The translations under genes and the position numbers were made by a program. DNA of 64,000 nt from Orthonyx spaldingii. Lineage: Eukaryota > Chordata > Aves > Passeriformes > Orthonychidae. The notes beneath the pieces were generated by a model, which did not search any database, was not told where the DNA came from, and saw only the letters and a list, made by a program, of their open reading frames with translations. Position 1 is the stretch's first letter. Every line of letters begins with the position of its first letter. The stretch lies in assembly GCA_013397795.1 (NCBI GenBank), contig VZTJ01001766.1, positions 595,593 through 659,592 of the forward strand, read 5' to 3'. Of this stretch, positions 12,188-23,628 are shown piece after piece.

Positions 12188-14769
12188 ATTAGTGTAGATG
12201 ATCCTGATTTCCAAATGACTGCCCTGCCTAGGCTGAAGTCCACCATTAAATAACCACCAGCAAGTTTCTCACAGCTGCATTGGGTTGTTTTAGCCATTAG
12301 TAATAATGTTAAAATGTGAACCATGAGACCAGATCAATGCAGCCACTCAGGATTTCTCTTTTGTGGGAGACTAAGGAAAGGACTCTCCACCTCTGGACAC
12401 GATCACAAAGTTTCCAACCAAGCCCAGTGCATGAGTGCAGTCATTTTCTCATGGCAGAAATAATCAGCCTTAGGGGAATTTTCACGTCCTGTGTAGACAC
12501 GATGTCTTAGAGCCAGCAAGGGGAATTTCCTTCTCAGGAGCCTGGAGAATCCATTTCTCAGAGCTCCTGAACACTTGAGTAGCACGTCACGGGCGATGAA
12601 GGCTCTTCGCAGCAGCAGATCTGAGGCAGAAATCTCATGTCTCTACAGCAGAGTGACAGCAGATGCTGCCTTTGGGAGAGAGGAGATTTAGTGAAAAAGG
12701 CTGCCTCAAAAAGGACATGGGTATGCAAGAAAGATTCAATGTGCATCTGCATATTTTAGGGGGAGAAAATTATGAGATTTCTCTGTTTTATTATCTTCTC
12801 ACTCAGCAATGCTACTGTATTTTTTATTCAGATGTGGCTCTTACTAGGAAAAAATAGGTAGTCAAAGTAGGAAAGATCTAGAAGGAGGTGTTTCTAGACT
12901 GGCAGTGAAAAAATTTGAAGTGACTTTCTTTCTTTGTAAGATATAGTTGTTATTATCTAAATTCTCAACTGGTATAAGCTAACTCGCCTCTACCTAAGGT
13001 GACAGAATCACTTATTATACCCTCACTTGTGTGTTACATTTAATTCACTAAACATCAGCTCTTCATTTTTTATTGCCTTTTCTGAAAACTACTGTAAACA
13101 AGGATCTGCACACATTTTGCAATGCTTCAGCACTCCTTTTATCAGTGTTCAAAGCAGACTTACTTCAAAATTTGTGATTCACTACTGATATTAAATTAAG
13201 ATTTTAAAAGTGGTGTTGAATGTCTAATGGTGGTGGCAGACACCATAGATTTGTAGAGCAACATATTCTCATTTCGACATGCAACACAGGTTGCTATCCT
13301 GTGCTGTAAAAATTTGTTTTATATCTGCAAAACATTTATATTTTTTAAAGTAAAAGAACACTGATTTTCATACTGAGGCACACCCTGCTTTCTCAGGGGT
13401 CCAATTTTTTTTTTTTCTGGCTTTTTAAAAATTAGTTTGCATCATTTATAATTCTGCTTTGCATTTCAATTTGTGGCAATATTCTGCTTTGGTATAAAAT
13501 AGCAGTGATTCAGAAGCTCTAGGATTTTTTTTTTCTGGGAGAAAATAAAGCTAAAAACTATGCAGTCTACATGACTGGTGACAAGTCCAAAATCCCTCAT
13601 GTTCCAACCATCCCTAGTTGTGGCAGCTGGAATTTGCAGGGAATTGTACCAGGTTCATCTCTACCTGAAGGGTAAGGAGCACAGGGAGAGCTGCTGTTAC
13701 TGCACATTCTGCTAAAATCTGCTTCTCCAGATATTAAATGGTTCTCACCTAAAAAATTCCCAAATTCCATAGGGCTTCAGGTCACTGGATCTCATGTTCT
13801 TTTCCTAGGATACATGCAGAAGGAAGACTATGCATGTTTCTGTGTCTTCAGTTTCTAACGGGTCATACCTTATTTTTGGAGAGTGACTTCTGATGTGCAA
13901 GAGGCGTGGGGGTTTTTGACTAATCTGTTGTGGGAGAGAGGATGGCACCTCGACCTAGAATCTCTTCTACCTCGTCTTCCACTGGATGAGGCAGTTCAGT
14001 GCTTACACAGAACCACTGAGAGCATTTTTTTATCTCTTCTGGCATATGGGGCTAGAGAATTACTTGTAAAGAGCCTGAGAGGTTAATGAGAGCCAGCGAA
14101 ATTCATGCTATCTGCATGCCATGGAATGCAGTAATCTACTGGACACACAAGGAAAGCTTTTTCCTGGTAGAAATAGAAAAAATGTCATGACCCCAGACTG
14201 TGGCGGTGCGTGGAACAAAGGGCTGGGTTTCTTAGATTAAAGATTTAATCCTTGTGGGGGGTGAGTGTGAGGTCAGGCAAAGGAAGCAATCAGGAAGGTG
14301 CTCCAACAGCACAGGCTGGTGGTGTCCAGCCAGTGCCAGACTGTGTGACCAAAAGAGCAGGTTCACCATCACAGTGTTACAGGAGACTCCAAGTTTTTAA
14401 TTCTTAATTAGGAACAAGTGCCAAGAGAAATCATATTCAAACACCAAAGTTCCGTCTAGGCACCTAATTCCAGTCTATTGCAAACATGTGAAGTTTGGAT
14501 TATTTGACTAGGTGATTATTTGACATTGCAGCTCGTGCTATGGTTATTATTGCCCTGTTTATCGTTTCAAAGAAAAGATAAGATTGCAAAGACCTTTGCT
14601 ATTGTGAAGTAGCATCACCTGTTTCCTGTGACTTTACACAGTGAAGGAATTTACCATTTATGACCTGCGCTCTTAACCAAGAGCATTCAATGTGTTTCCC
14701 TGGAAATCAGTTTCTCCATGTTGAAGTTGTCTAAGATGCCTCTCACAGATTGCATTTGATGTTTTGCAG

Positions 14770-14911
14770 CACATGCCCTGAGGGATATATATGTCTGAAG
14801 GCTGGGGAAAATCCTGACCACGGTTACACGAGCTTTGATACTTTTGGCTGGGCCTTTCTCTCCTTGTTCCGTCTTATGACTCAGGATTACTGGGAACGTC
14901 TTTACCAACAG
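14770..14911 (+). CDS. SCN5A: SCN5A exon 9: domain I pore helix and selectivity filter
   Basis: This 142-base exon completes the split glycine and then encodes TCPEGYICLKAGENPDHGYT followed by SFDTFGWAFLSLFRLMTQDY and WERLYQQ. It holds the distal DI turret, the pore helix and the first residue of the DEKA selectivity ring, the Asp at 14885-14887. The next codon (TAC, 14888-14890) is Tyr. This is the site where mammalian Nav1.5 has Cys and TTX-sensitive channels have Tyr or Phe. Its acceptor is GATGTTTTGCAG, and its donor GTATCA is weaker than consensus. The length equals that of mammalian exon 9. No disruption is visible. Confidence 0.95.
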
Positions 14912-16555
14912 GTATCAGGTTATTTTATTATTGTTAAAAATATAAATAAAGACATCCTCTTGTTACAGAGGCATATACAATAGTTAAAGACAAGGAAGTA
15001 TGGCTGGTTATTAGGTAAACTGTGCTCTGTGTGTGTTCTAGAGGACAATCAGATGTTCTAGAGGACAATCAGTTCTTACAATTAATTAATTTTCTTAGAG
15101 TGATGATAGCTGAACACATTAGACTGGGTGTTTGGGGAAATTGAGGAAAAGTGGTACTGAGAGAAAGATTCTAATTCACCTGAGTCTAAATGAAGTTCAC
15201 CACTTAAGGAAGATCACCATATCACCAGCTGATGTTTTTTTGGTGGATGGTGTTACACGAACAAATCTTTTGAATCCAGATCGAAAAAACGTCTAGAGAA
15301 GCACCTGGCATATCTTGTACTTGGCATATCTGGTTTTGCAAGGCATGGTGATGAACACAAATTCAGAATGGCAAGACTATGTGGTGCATTTCAGTTCTCC
15401 CTGCTGCAAGCTCTTCATTGCGGACTCCTGACAGACAGAGGCACAAACAGATCCAGACTCAACTCACAGTCACATGCAAGGTGATCTCCGAGTAAATGCT
15501 CATTTCAGCGTGCATTTCCTGAAACTCCAAAGAACTACATCTGCCAGTTTGGTACTGAATGACATTCTCTGTCCATGAAGCCACTGACGATTTGCTGCTG
15601 CATCTCAAACCTGCCATAACTGGAACATGATCATATGGAAATCAGGGGATAATGTTGACAGAACTATTCTGAAGGTACTGAGGTAGACATCGCTGAAGAT
15701 TTGGGGGATTTCAGCTTCACATACAGCCAGTTACACAATTTCACTTCAGGAAAACATAAAACAACCAAACTGAAGATTCTTTAAACAACTGTATTCGCTT
15801 ACTTGACACAGAGCTACATGTACAACTCTGGAAGACAGAAACTGTCACGGCAAATAAGGATGAACATCAGTCCCTTTCATTATTTGACCTTATACTCTCA
15901 GACAGTGTTTTCTATCAGTAGTATCAACTCACTGAGCATGGGACATATCTGTTACATATCTGTTACACACAAGCTGTCCCCCTAAATTCCAGTTATGCCG
16001 GTAAATCTGGTGAAGAACGGGGGATATATTCAATGGAGCCCAAGTTTTGGTTCTTCTCATCCTGACACAGATGTCTCAATGATATTTGGATGAGTTGCAC
16101 CCTAAAAGTATATTTTTCTCCCTGGAAAAGGACCTGGATTGTAGATATCTGAAGAGATCCAACATGAATCCCACTTGGATTGTTTCTAAGCACTGGACAA
16201 AACCAGGCTGAGCTGTGGGGGAATTTTTCACTGTGACTGAGTGTAATATCTATTGTAAAAGAAAACTAACAGAGATATTTGGTAAAGGAGGGATGCATTG
16301 AAAGCATTATTCTTTTAGAAATTAATTCACTGCAAGGCATACAATTTTTGATTAAGGTATAAAAATTATTGGTGAGAAGATTATTTCCTTGTATGTGGTT
16401 GTCATTTCTCATCAAAGGCTTTCTGTTTGAACTATTAACAAAGGCTGGATTCAATTATATTATAAATCTAAGTTTAAATAAACCCCGCTTCTTTAATTTT
16501 TTTTTCTTTTAAAAAACATTGCAAAGCAGTGTTAATTTTACTTTTGCACTTACAG
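14912..16555 (+). other. SCN5A: Intron 9 (1.6 kb)
   Basis: The intron is 1,644 bases, GT-AG. It contains a 20-bp tandem duplication at 15034-15073 and a short 12-bp repeat near 15945-15970. About 15200-16200 is a mixed-composition stretch that could be old transposon sequence, but no family is recognisable. The acceptor is ACTTTTGCACTTACAG. Confidence 0.8.
15034..15073 (+). repeat. 20-bp tandem duplication
   Basis: TGTTCTAGAGGACAATCAG plus one variable base occurs at 15034-15053 and 15054-15073. It is a small local duplication in intron 9. Confidence 0.93.
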
Positions 16556-16753
16556 ACTCTCAGATCTGCTGGGAAGATCTACATGCTTTTTTTTATGCTG
16601 GTCATCTTTCTGGGCTCCTTTTATCTGGTCAACCTGATTCTGGCTGTTGTGGCCATGGCATATGAGGAGCAGAACCAAGCCACTATTGCTGAAACAGAGG
16701 AGAAGGAAAGAAAGTTTCGGGAAGCCATGGAGATGTTGAAGAAAGAGCAGGAG
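16556..16753 (+). CDS. SCN5A: SCN5A exon 10: domain I S6 and start of the DI-DII linker
   Basis: The exon is 198 bases, phase 0 at both ends, 66 residues. Residues 1-7 (TLRSAGK) finish the extracellular side. About residues 8-36 form the S6 helix lining the pore (MLVIFLGSFYLVNLILAVVA), with the conserved N of LVNLILAV. The rest (AYEEQNQATIAETEEKERKF onward) is the charged, helical start of the cytoplasmic linker, ending KKEQE. It is nearly identical to mammalian Nav1.5 from memory. The donor is GTCAGT. A frame that reads through the donor closes at a stop only a few codons later. Confidence 0.96.
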
Positions 16754-19700
16754 GTCAGTGAATGATGTGATATGAGTAGCCTTGGGTGGTTTGAACAAAT
16801 GTTACCTTGAGATTCACGTCCTCTTTATTTTACATTTGTGTGATAACCAACGTAAGAGTTGCTTGAAAGCAGTTTAACGTGTATTTTACTGGACAAAGTT
16901 ATTGCATTTTTTTTTCTAAAAGAAAAATTATAGTTCTCTCTGTTAGAACTGGGGACATTTTGGGTTTACGTATCCAAAGTTGTACTGGTTTAACCATACC
17001 ACTCATGCCAGCAGAGAAATTTATATTGTTTGGCATGTGAGATGTTTTAATGATGGAAAAACTACACCTGCAGTTGAGCACCAACCAGCTGTTTTGGTAG
17101 CTCAGCCAGAGCCCCAGCTGAACCTCCTTCCACCACCCCTTTAGGACACTTTAGTTTCCTCACTGTCTTGCTCAACCTGCCACAAATATCCAATTGTTTG
17201 ATAATGAAGATAAAGATGTAGGATAACCTCTTTGAAGCACATACAGTTTCATTCCTGGAAAAGTAAACAGGCAGACCTTGAGGTTAAGATCTGCAAATTA
17301 TGCAAAGAGTATGGATTTAATGTTATGTCATAACTTTAAACAAACCCGGGAGGCCAAATGGTGGATGTAGCCTTATAGCCTTAATAACAGTATTTAATTT
17401 GCATGCGGTTTGTGCGGGGTAGAAAGCTTTTATTAAACAGCAGAAGAGAACATTTTAGTTGCTATGAACAAGAAGACAATAAGAAAATTAGTCTGAAATA
17501 ACACGTAGCACTGTAGTTCAGAGAAATAAATCCTTGAAACACAATATAAACTAATATACATAATTTTCTTTTGGGTACATATGGCTTCAGGGCCTAATCC
17601 AAAGCCCATTTAAAACCTTGGAAAGAAAATAGAAAATGCAATTCGCTCTTGACAAAGTGCTAGTAGTGGCTTATGAATCATTTAAGTCCTTTTAAAGATC
17701 CTCTTTGATAGTTTAAGTAATAGGTAAATGCAATTTAGTCCATATACAGGCACTTTGAACAGAGTAACTCTCCCATAACCTAAGGGAACAAACTGAGCTC
17801 CAACTTGTACCTATTTTATACAATTTTTCATGTGTTTTGACTCCAGCTGAGCTCTTCCTAATAACAATCAACTTCAATAGCCCCAACTATAATTAAAGAT
17901 ATTTAAGAATTCCATTTTGAAGGCTTTGATTTCAATTAAGCCTGTATGTACACAAAAATAAAAAGGAACATTAAGCCTAGAAAGCAGTATGTGGCAAAAA
18001 AGAAAGTTGCCCCTGAAAATGTGAATTTTTCCCGTTTGTCTATATGCTTGATAATAGAGTCTTTTCTTCAGCCAACCATTTTTCATCTTCTTTGTGCCTT
18101 GTTCAGTGCAAAGGGTGGACAGTAGATGACTCGAGAGCAGCTCTTTGCTTTCTCGTCATTTGCTCTGTTGCCTTAGGGTCGAGCAGACTTCCCAGCTCAG
18201 GCAGTCAAAGCCTGCTTGGAAGAGGCAGTGACTAATATCCTCCGAGGTTTTTCAGTGCCTCTTGTTGCTGCTCACACTCCGCGTGCTTCAAAAATTTGTG
18301 TTTGCAATATTCCTGGAGTACTATCCTAGCTTTATGGGAAGGAAATTCAGGAGTGATTTGGGTCCGTCATGTTTGCTAATGAAGTTCAATAATTCTGCAA
18401 ATCAACTCCTGGCATCTCAAATTCGATATTTGAAAGAAGAGGCTCAGGAAAGGGAATTGGGTGGTTGCACCATGGAGCTTTCAGACGTCCTGCTCAGATG
18501 TCTTGCCCCAGTAACAGCTACTCAGTTTTATTCTGGTCCTCCCAATCTGGATCAAGATCTTGGTTTTGAGTTTCTCACTGTACCATGAAGTTCTTTTCTC
18601 AAGAACTCTCTCTTGCATGATCCCCATGTCAGGGCTCATGCGAACTAAGCTTTCCTCCCTCCCTTCAGCCATCACATGTCCTTGCCAGGCATGCCTGATC
18701 CCACACACCCTTCCTGCCCCTGGAGTTGTTCCAGTGGGTTGTGGCCTGCAGTGCCTGAGGAACAGGACATGGTCCAACCACAGGAACCCAACCAGGAAGG
18801 GTGGATAGGCAGGACATGGGGACAGCCTCGAGCCCAGGCTGGATGGAGCACTGAATAAACTGGGAAGGTGTCTCTGCCCATGGAAGGGGGTTGGATGAAT
18901 TCTAAGGTCCCTTCCAACACAAGCTGAACTGTGGTTCTATGATCCTCCATGCCCTGAGGAGCAATTCAGACCAAATCCTTTTTCAATATCTGGGAGAGGT
19001 ATTGAGCGCAGAAACAATTCAACCAAGCAATAGGTAAGAAAATGCTAGGAAACTAAAAATTAGCTTATTTTGCAGTATGAGTACAGCATGCTTAGAAGCA
19101 CAACCTGCAATATCTTCTAGATCAACAAAACATGACAGCACTCAGAAAGGAAAACCAAAACTCTTCAGACCAGCTTTTACATCGTCCAGTATAAAGGGAG
19201 CAGAAATATAATTGATAGACCTGCTTGGGGACTATCAGTCAATTTATACAATTGGTCTAACACATTCCTAAATCTGAGCTTAACACCAAAAGACTTGCCG
19301 AATCTTTATGAAGAGAAAGCACTTCAGCAGAGCAATTAAATCAATTGACTCAAAAAAAAAACCCAAAAAACCAGCCTAGATCAGTGTCTGAACCCTCCTC
19401 CTCTCTGCTCTAAGCAGCTTGCTTATGAAAGATATTTCCCACAGGAATTAAGTTTTGTTGTGCTTTCAGCTTGATAGAGCTACCGCTACTCCTTGAAATA
19501 CATGATTGATTCTTTACACGGCTGTTAAGTGCCTTCACTTTCCTTGGACTGATGCCTGTGGGAGGAAGGGAGTATTTTGCAGTGGAGAGATGATTGTGTC
19601 TTTGATTCTAGTGGTTTACAGACAATAGCACTGAGGATTCATCTGTTTCTCCTGTTCTGGGGAATCTGGACAGGCTTTTTTTAAATAATTCACTCTCTTC

Positions 19701-20563
19701 AGGTGTTTCAGCTGGGGTCTCTGCACAGGGTTGGTCTCCAGGCCACTGATTTGGCCACCACTGGTTCTCCAGCACCTCCAAACCTGACCCTTGTGCTCAG
19801 AGTTCCCTTGCTCCACCTGCCTGTGCCAGGGACGGGGCCCCAGCACTCCCAGCTCCTATCGGTCCTTCCTCCTGGCTGCTCATTTTCTCCCAAGGCTGTG
19901 GCTTTGAGTGCTCAGGCTTTGGAATTGGGCTTCTGCAGGGCTCCCAGCAGCTGCTGTTATCAGCCTGCTCCTGCAGAGATCCCAGCAGATAGCAGCACGG
20001 CTGGAAGCACACAGCACAGCAAAGGCCACCTTATCTCCAGCTAAGTCCGTGGTTCTCCCTTTGCATCTCTGGTCGCAGCTGCCTGCGCTGCTGCTCGGGG
20101 TAAGTGTTTACAGAAACGTGCCAGCTGAGCTGCCTGCTGTTCCTAGCATCCCTCTGCGACAGGGAAGGGAACATCCCAGCAGCCAGCTGGGCTGCCCTCC
20201 TGCCCAGCCCTCCCACTTCAAGGGGCTGAAGTCCAGGGGGATTTTAATCTGAGGTTCCCCAGCTTGAGATTTTTCTTTGCCTGGCACCAGAAGTGTCAGT
20301 CCAGAGATGTGTGCACAATGTGTGCACACAGGCTGTTCCTTCATGATATATCATAGGGTCTTGTGTGTGAGCTCTACATAAAACCATTCTTTTATGCAGC
20401 CATTGCTAAGTTTTATGATTAATTATCTCCTGAAATGTTCAATATCTCTCCTATACAACCTTAAAATTTAAAATGAAAAATAATTTCTCAGCAGCGCAAG
20501 TATTAGTTTTCACTGAACTCCTGAAATAACAATTTTCATAACTTCTACCATCTTTTGATTTAG
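16754..20563 (+). other. SCN5A: Intron 10 (3.8 kb)
   Basis: The intron is 3,810 bases, GT-AG. It contains a CR1 3' end at about 18830-18943 and a comparatively GC-rich stretch (about 19700-20350) with several open frames on both strands that I judge non-coding. Otherwise it is AT-rich sequence without recognisable features. Confidence 0.8.
18830..18943 (+). mobile_element. CR1 LINE 3' end fragment
   Basis: The wording is that of an avian CR1 3' terminus: GGAAGGTGTCTCTGCCCATG, then AAGGTCCCTTCCAACACAAG and GGTTCTATGAT at the end. It is truncated at the 5' end and diverged, so it is an old, inactive insertion in the sense orientation of SCN5A. Confidence 0.85.
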
Positions 20564-20737
20564 GCACTAGCTGCTAAAGGAATTGATTCAATGTCACTCA
20601 GTTCATTGGAAATGTCACCTAAAAGTGCAAAAGAAAGAAGAAATAAGCGAAAGAAAAAGAAATCTTTGGGGGCAGACGAGTATGGGGAAGACCAAAGGAA
20701 TCCCAAGTGTGACTACGATGATGGTCAAAGGAGGATG
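20564..20737 (+). CDS. SCN5A: SCN5A exon 11: DI-DII linker, basic region
   Basis: The exon is 174 bases, 58 residues, phase 0. It opens ALAAKGIDSMSLSSLEMSPK, then has a strongly basic run KERRNKRKKKKS (residues 23-34) and an acidic stretch with EYGEDQRNP and DYDDGQRRM. The SSLEMSP and GED...D...DG pattern matches mammalian Nav1.5. The region is cytoplasmic, probably disordered, and lies in the part of the linker that carries regulatory phosphorylation sites in mammals. The acceptor is CTTTTGATTTAG and the donor GTAAGC. I considered it the same exon as human 11 because order and phase agree. Confidence 0.92.
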
Positions 20738-20987
20738 GTAAGCCATGGTCTGAAACATCTCTTGTTCCACACTGTACTTTCCTGGACAGGCTCTGAACAA
20801 GGCAATTAAAACTGAAACTTTCAGAAGAATCAGGTATTTAATATCATGACTGGTGTTAACACAGCAGATACTGCAGGCAGTCTGTGTTAGAACAGTGGAA
20901 GGAAACATATTACCAATTTATTTTTAAAATGAACTAAAAGTGCCCATTAAACATTTTTACAAACCTGGTTTTTTTCAAATTTTTGCC

Positions 20988-21021
20988 TTTTTTTTTTTTG
21001 TTTTTTTTTTTTGTTTTTTTT
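20988..21021 (+). repeat. T-rich tract
   Basis: Runs of 12, 12 and 8 thymines are separated by single G residues in intron 11. It is low-complexity sequence with no recognisable element attached. Confidence 0.85.
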
Positions 21022-21109
21022 GCTTCAAGATTACCCTTGGTCTGGTTTATTTTCTTTCATTCATCTGATTATATCTATCCTATCCCTACTAGAGGTAGAA
21101 AAAATCTTA

Positions 21110-21211
21110 GAGGAAACCTACAAAGCTTAAAAATAAAAGAGAGGAGGAAACCTACAAAGCTTAAAAATAAAAGAGAGGAGGAGACCTACAAAGCTTAAAA
21201 ATAAAAGATAG
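21110..21211 (+). repeat. 34-bp tandem repeat, three copies
   Basis: The unit starts GAGGAAACCTACAAAGCTTA and continues AAAATAAAAGAGAG. Copies lie at 21110-21143, 21144-21177 and 21178-21211. Copies 1 and 2 are identical, and copy 3 differs at two or so positions, so it is a recent minisatellite expansion in intron 11. Confidence 0.93.
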
Positions 21212-22679
21212 GAGGAGAAAAGGAGGAAGCTTCTCTCTCAGGGCTTTTTAAATATTATACAAAGACATTATTAACATTTTTATATGCCTTTGCTAGTTGC
21301 CTCCAAGTCAAAACTTCGTGGCACTTGTTTCTACTTTATATTGCAGGGAACAAAAACAGAGTGACAGTGTTGTTAAATAAGGTTTTATGTAAATGTTCCT
21401 GACATGCATGAATATGAATCTGCCCATGCTGTATGTATCAAGGGATCATAAATAGCTCCAGATAATTTGTCTTTGTTTCACTGAGGGCAAAGTTTAAGTC
21501 AGTTTGTTTTGTTGTTTTGAATAGCCATGTAATGGGCTAAGTCCTTTTCTATTTTGTTGTCAGTGAATTTAGAGATACTTGGCAGCCATAAAAAGCTCAT
21601 AGAAAACTTGTAAGTGATGTAAGTAAATGTGACCAATTAATGACTCCCCAGCTCACAGAATTTACCCAGAGCTGGATTTCTCTAAATGACATGCATTTTT
21701 TAATCCAATAGTTTCTGTTGCTGTCTCATTGGTCGAGTGGGTCGTGCAACAAATTGCACTTTTGCTAAAGCCAGAATTGCTCCTTAGCTTCGTTCTGGAT
21801 GGGTTTCAGGACACCACGTGCCAGAATGACCGTAGACTGGAGCTGTGCATTTCCAGTTTATTTCTCAGATTAATATTCCTTGCTTTCACTTTTCGCCCCT
21901 GGATGTCATATGCATGAGAAGCATGGGAGACACATTTCAGAGCTTATAGTAAAACTTCTCTGCAAGGCTGTGCCTGGCATGGTTGGAGGGAATAAGGCTG
22001 AGTCATCATTCAGATGCTATCTGAGCAGCTGGAAGTGTGTTGCCATCAGAAATCAGTCTCAATGACTGTGCCGTGGAAACCCAGGCATGGATTTTTGACC
22101 AGCTGAAATTTGGTAGCAATCCAAATGGGTTGTTTTTAGTCAGAAAGAACCTGGGTTTTGTACTCCTCCATGTACCAGTGTCACTAAATAGCATCATTGC
22201 ATAACCCAGCGGTGTAAGCTACAGCACAAAATGAAATCAGGCTTCATTTGGTTTGTCTGCTTTGTGAGTGCTGTGGCAATCTGACCTCTCTTCATAGATG
22301 CTTGGCTCATGGGACAGTTCTGAAGAAGCTGGAAATTCTGTGCAGGCATAAATTCAAAAATATGTTCTGCCTAAATGCTCTTGCTCCAGTAATTTCCTCT
22401 TTAGAGAGAAGAGAAGGGGATAGACTTGAATTCCTTAACACATTTTCTGGAGATCCTTTTTACTCTGCCAGATTTTAGGTGTGTTTAGTCCTTGGCTACA
22501 TCTTGCTGGTGCTCTGGCAGAGTTGCAGTCTCACTAACTGACGTCAGAGCGGATCGTCAAGGCTGATATTTGAGTGAGGGAGACTGCTGTGAACTGAGGT
22601 TACCTAGCCCTTAAGCAGCCATGTGCATTGAGATAATCATTTTACAAACTAATAAACCATATCCCTCTTCTTGCTCTTG

Positions 22680-22790
22680 GTTTGTTTTGGTTTTTTTTTT
22701 CTTTTTCTTTTATCACCTTCTTCCGTCGTATTCTGCTTCTTCTTCTTCCCTCTTCTTCTCATTTTCCCTGCAGTTCATTTCCTGCCCTAT
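22680..22790 (+). repeat. Pyrimidine-rich tract
   Basis: This is a stretch of T and C with few purines, including TTCTTCTTCTTCCC. It lies over 400 bases upstream of the exon 12 acceptor, too far to be that site's own polypyrimidine tract. It may be low-complexity sequence only. Confidence 0.6.
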
Positions 22791-23226
22791 TTCTTTATCT
22801 GTTCTTCTCCCACTGCACTGTTCCTTCCCTAGCTGTTTGAAGATGTGTGATAATGCAGTAGATTGGAGCTGGACCCCCTTCCCTGCTCCTGTCTTCCACT
22901 CCTTGTGCTGCCTTCCCAGGTCCTTTGGCACTTGTGCTATGGGGGGGGAGTAAAAGCAAAGGAAGAATCACACTGTGAGCTGAGTGCCACCTTCCTATTT
23001 CAGTACATCTTTAATTGTCAAGTATTAGACAAATACCTGATGGCTAGGAATGACTGTTCAACATCTTAACGTTGCGGAGTCTGAATACCTGTAACTAAGT
23101 CTCTCTTTCTCTGAAGCACTTGGTTTAAAATGGAACTTACTGCTCTCCCCAGAACTTCCTCGCTCCTGAAAACATGTTGCAAAATGTTGTTTCTCTTTCC
23201 CCTTTTTCCTTTCTGGGGGTTTCCAG

Positions 23227-23628
23227 ACTCTCCTTGGCATTAGTTATGGTCCCAGTGCAAACTTGGTGAAGCGCAGAACCAGCCACGGAAGCGTTTTCAG
23301 TTTCCGACTCCGTGGCAGAGACACTTGCTCCGAGACAGATTTTGCCGATGATGAGATCAGCATCGCTGGGGAAAATGAAAGCCACCGGGGCTCTCTCTTA
23401 ATTCCAAGATCTGGGAGGCGTCCAAGCGTGCAAAGTCAAGTGAGCCATAGTTCTCACCCTACTACTCCCAACTGCACCCAGACGGGCAAAAGGAACAGCT
23501 CAGTGGATTGCAATGGTGTGGTTTCCCTGATAGGAGGAGGCACCGGGGCACTCAACCCAGACCCTACTTCTCCTGCAGGGTTACTGCTCCCCCCAGTTAT
23601 TATGGAAAAGCCTGGGACAGGCGACCTG
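23227..23628 (+). CDS. SCN5A: SCN5A exon 12: DI-DII linker, phosphorylation-rich region
   Basis: The exon is 402 bases, 134 residues, phase 0. Key pieces in order are VKRRTSHGSVFSF (residues 14-26), ETDFADDEISIAGENESHRG (36-55), SLLIPRSGRRPS (56-67), and KRNSSVDCNGVVSLIGGG (88-105). The RRTSHGS block aligns with the RSSRGS block of mammalian Nav1.5, which contains its PKA sites; RRPS is another basophilic-kinase consensus. VDCNGVVSL is a block shared by SCN5A and the brain-type channels. The tail is proline-rich and poorly conserved. The donor is GTGAGT. The exon looks some ten residues longer than the human equivalent, from memory. Confidence 0.94.

Larger units (their letters stand above)
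1665..14769 (+). other. SCN5A: Intron 8 (13.1 kb)
   Basis: This is a GT-AG intron of 13,105 bases between the two turret exons. It holds a 44-base A tract (2650-2693), a 25-bp perfect tandem duplication (5028-5077), an antisense solo LTR (5879-6145), an ERVL-like LTR (about 11399-11712), and two hairpin-forming inverted repeats (10162-10184 and 12153-12187). A 203-codon open frame on the minus strand (10641-11252) has no family I recognise. Nothing else is supported; the other open frames look like chance frames. Confidence 0.85.
20738..23226 (+). other. SCN5A: Intron 11 (2.5 kb)
   Basis: The intron is 2,489 bases, GT-AG. It holds a T-rich tract at 20988-21021, three copies of a 34-bp tandem repeat at 21110-21211, and a pyrimidine-rich stretch at about 22680-22790. 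Some 400 bases upstream of exon 12 the sequence returns to ordinary composition. The acceptor is CTTTCTGGGGGTTTCCAG. Confidence 0.8.
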
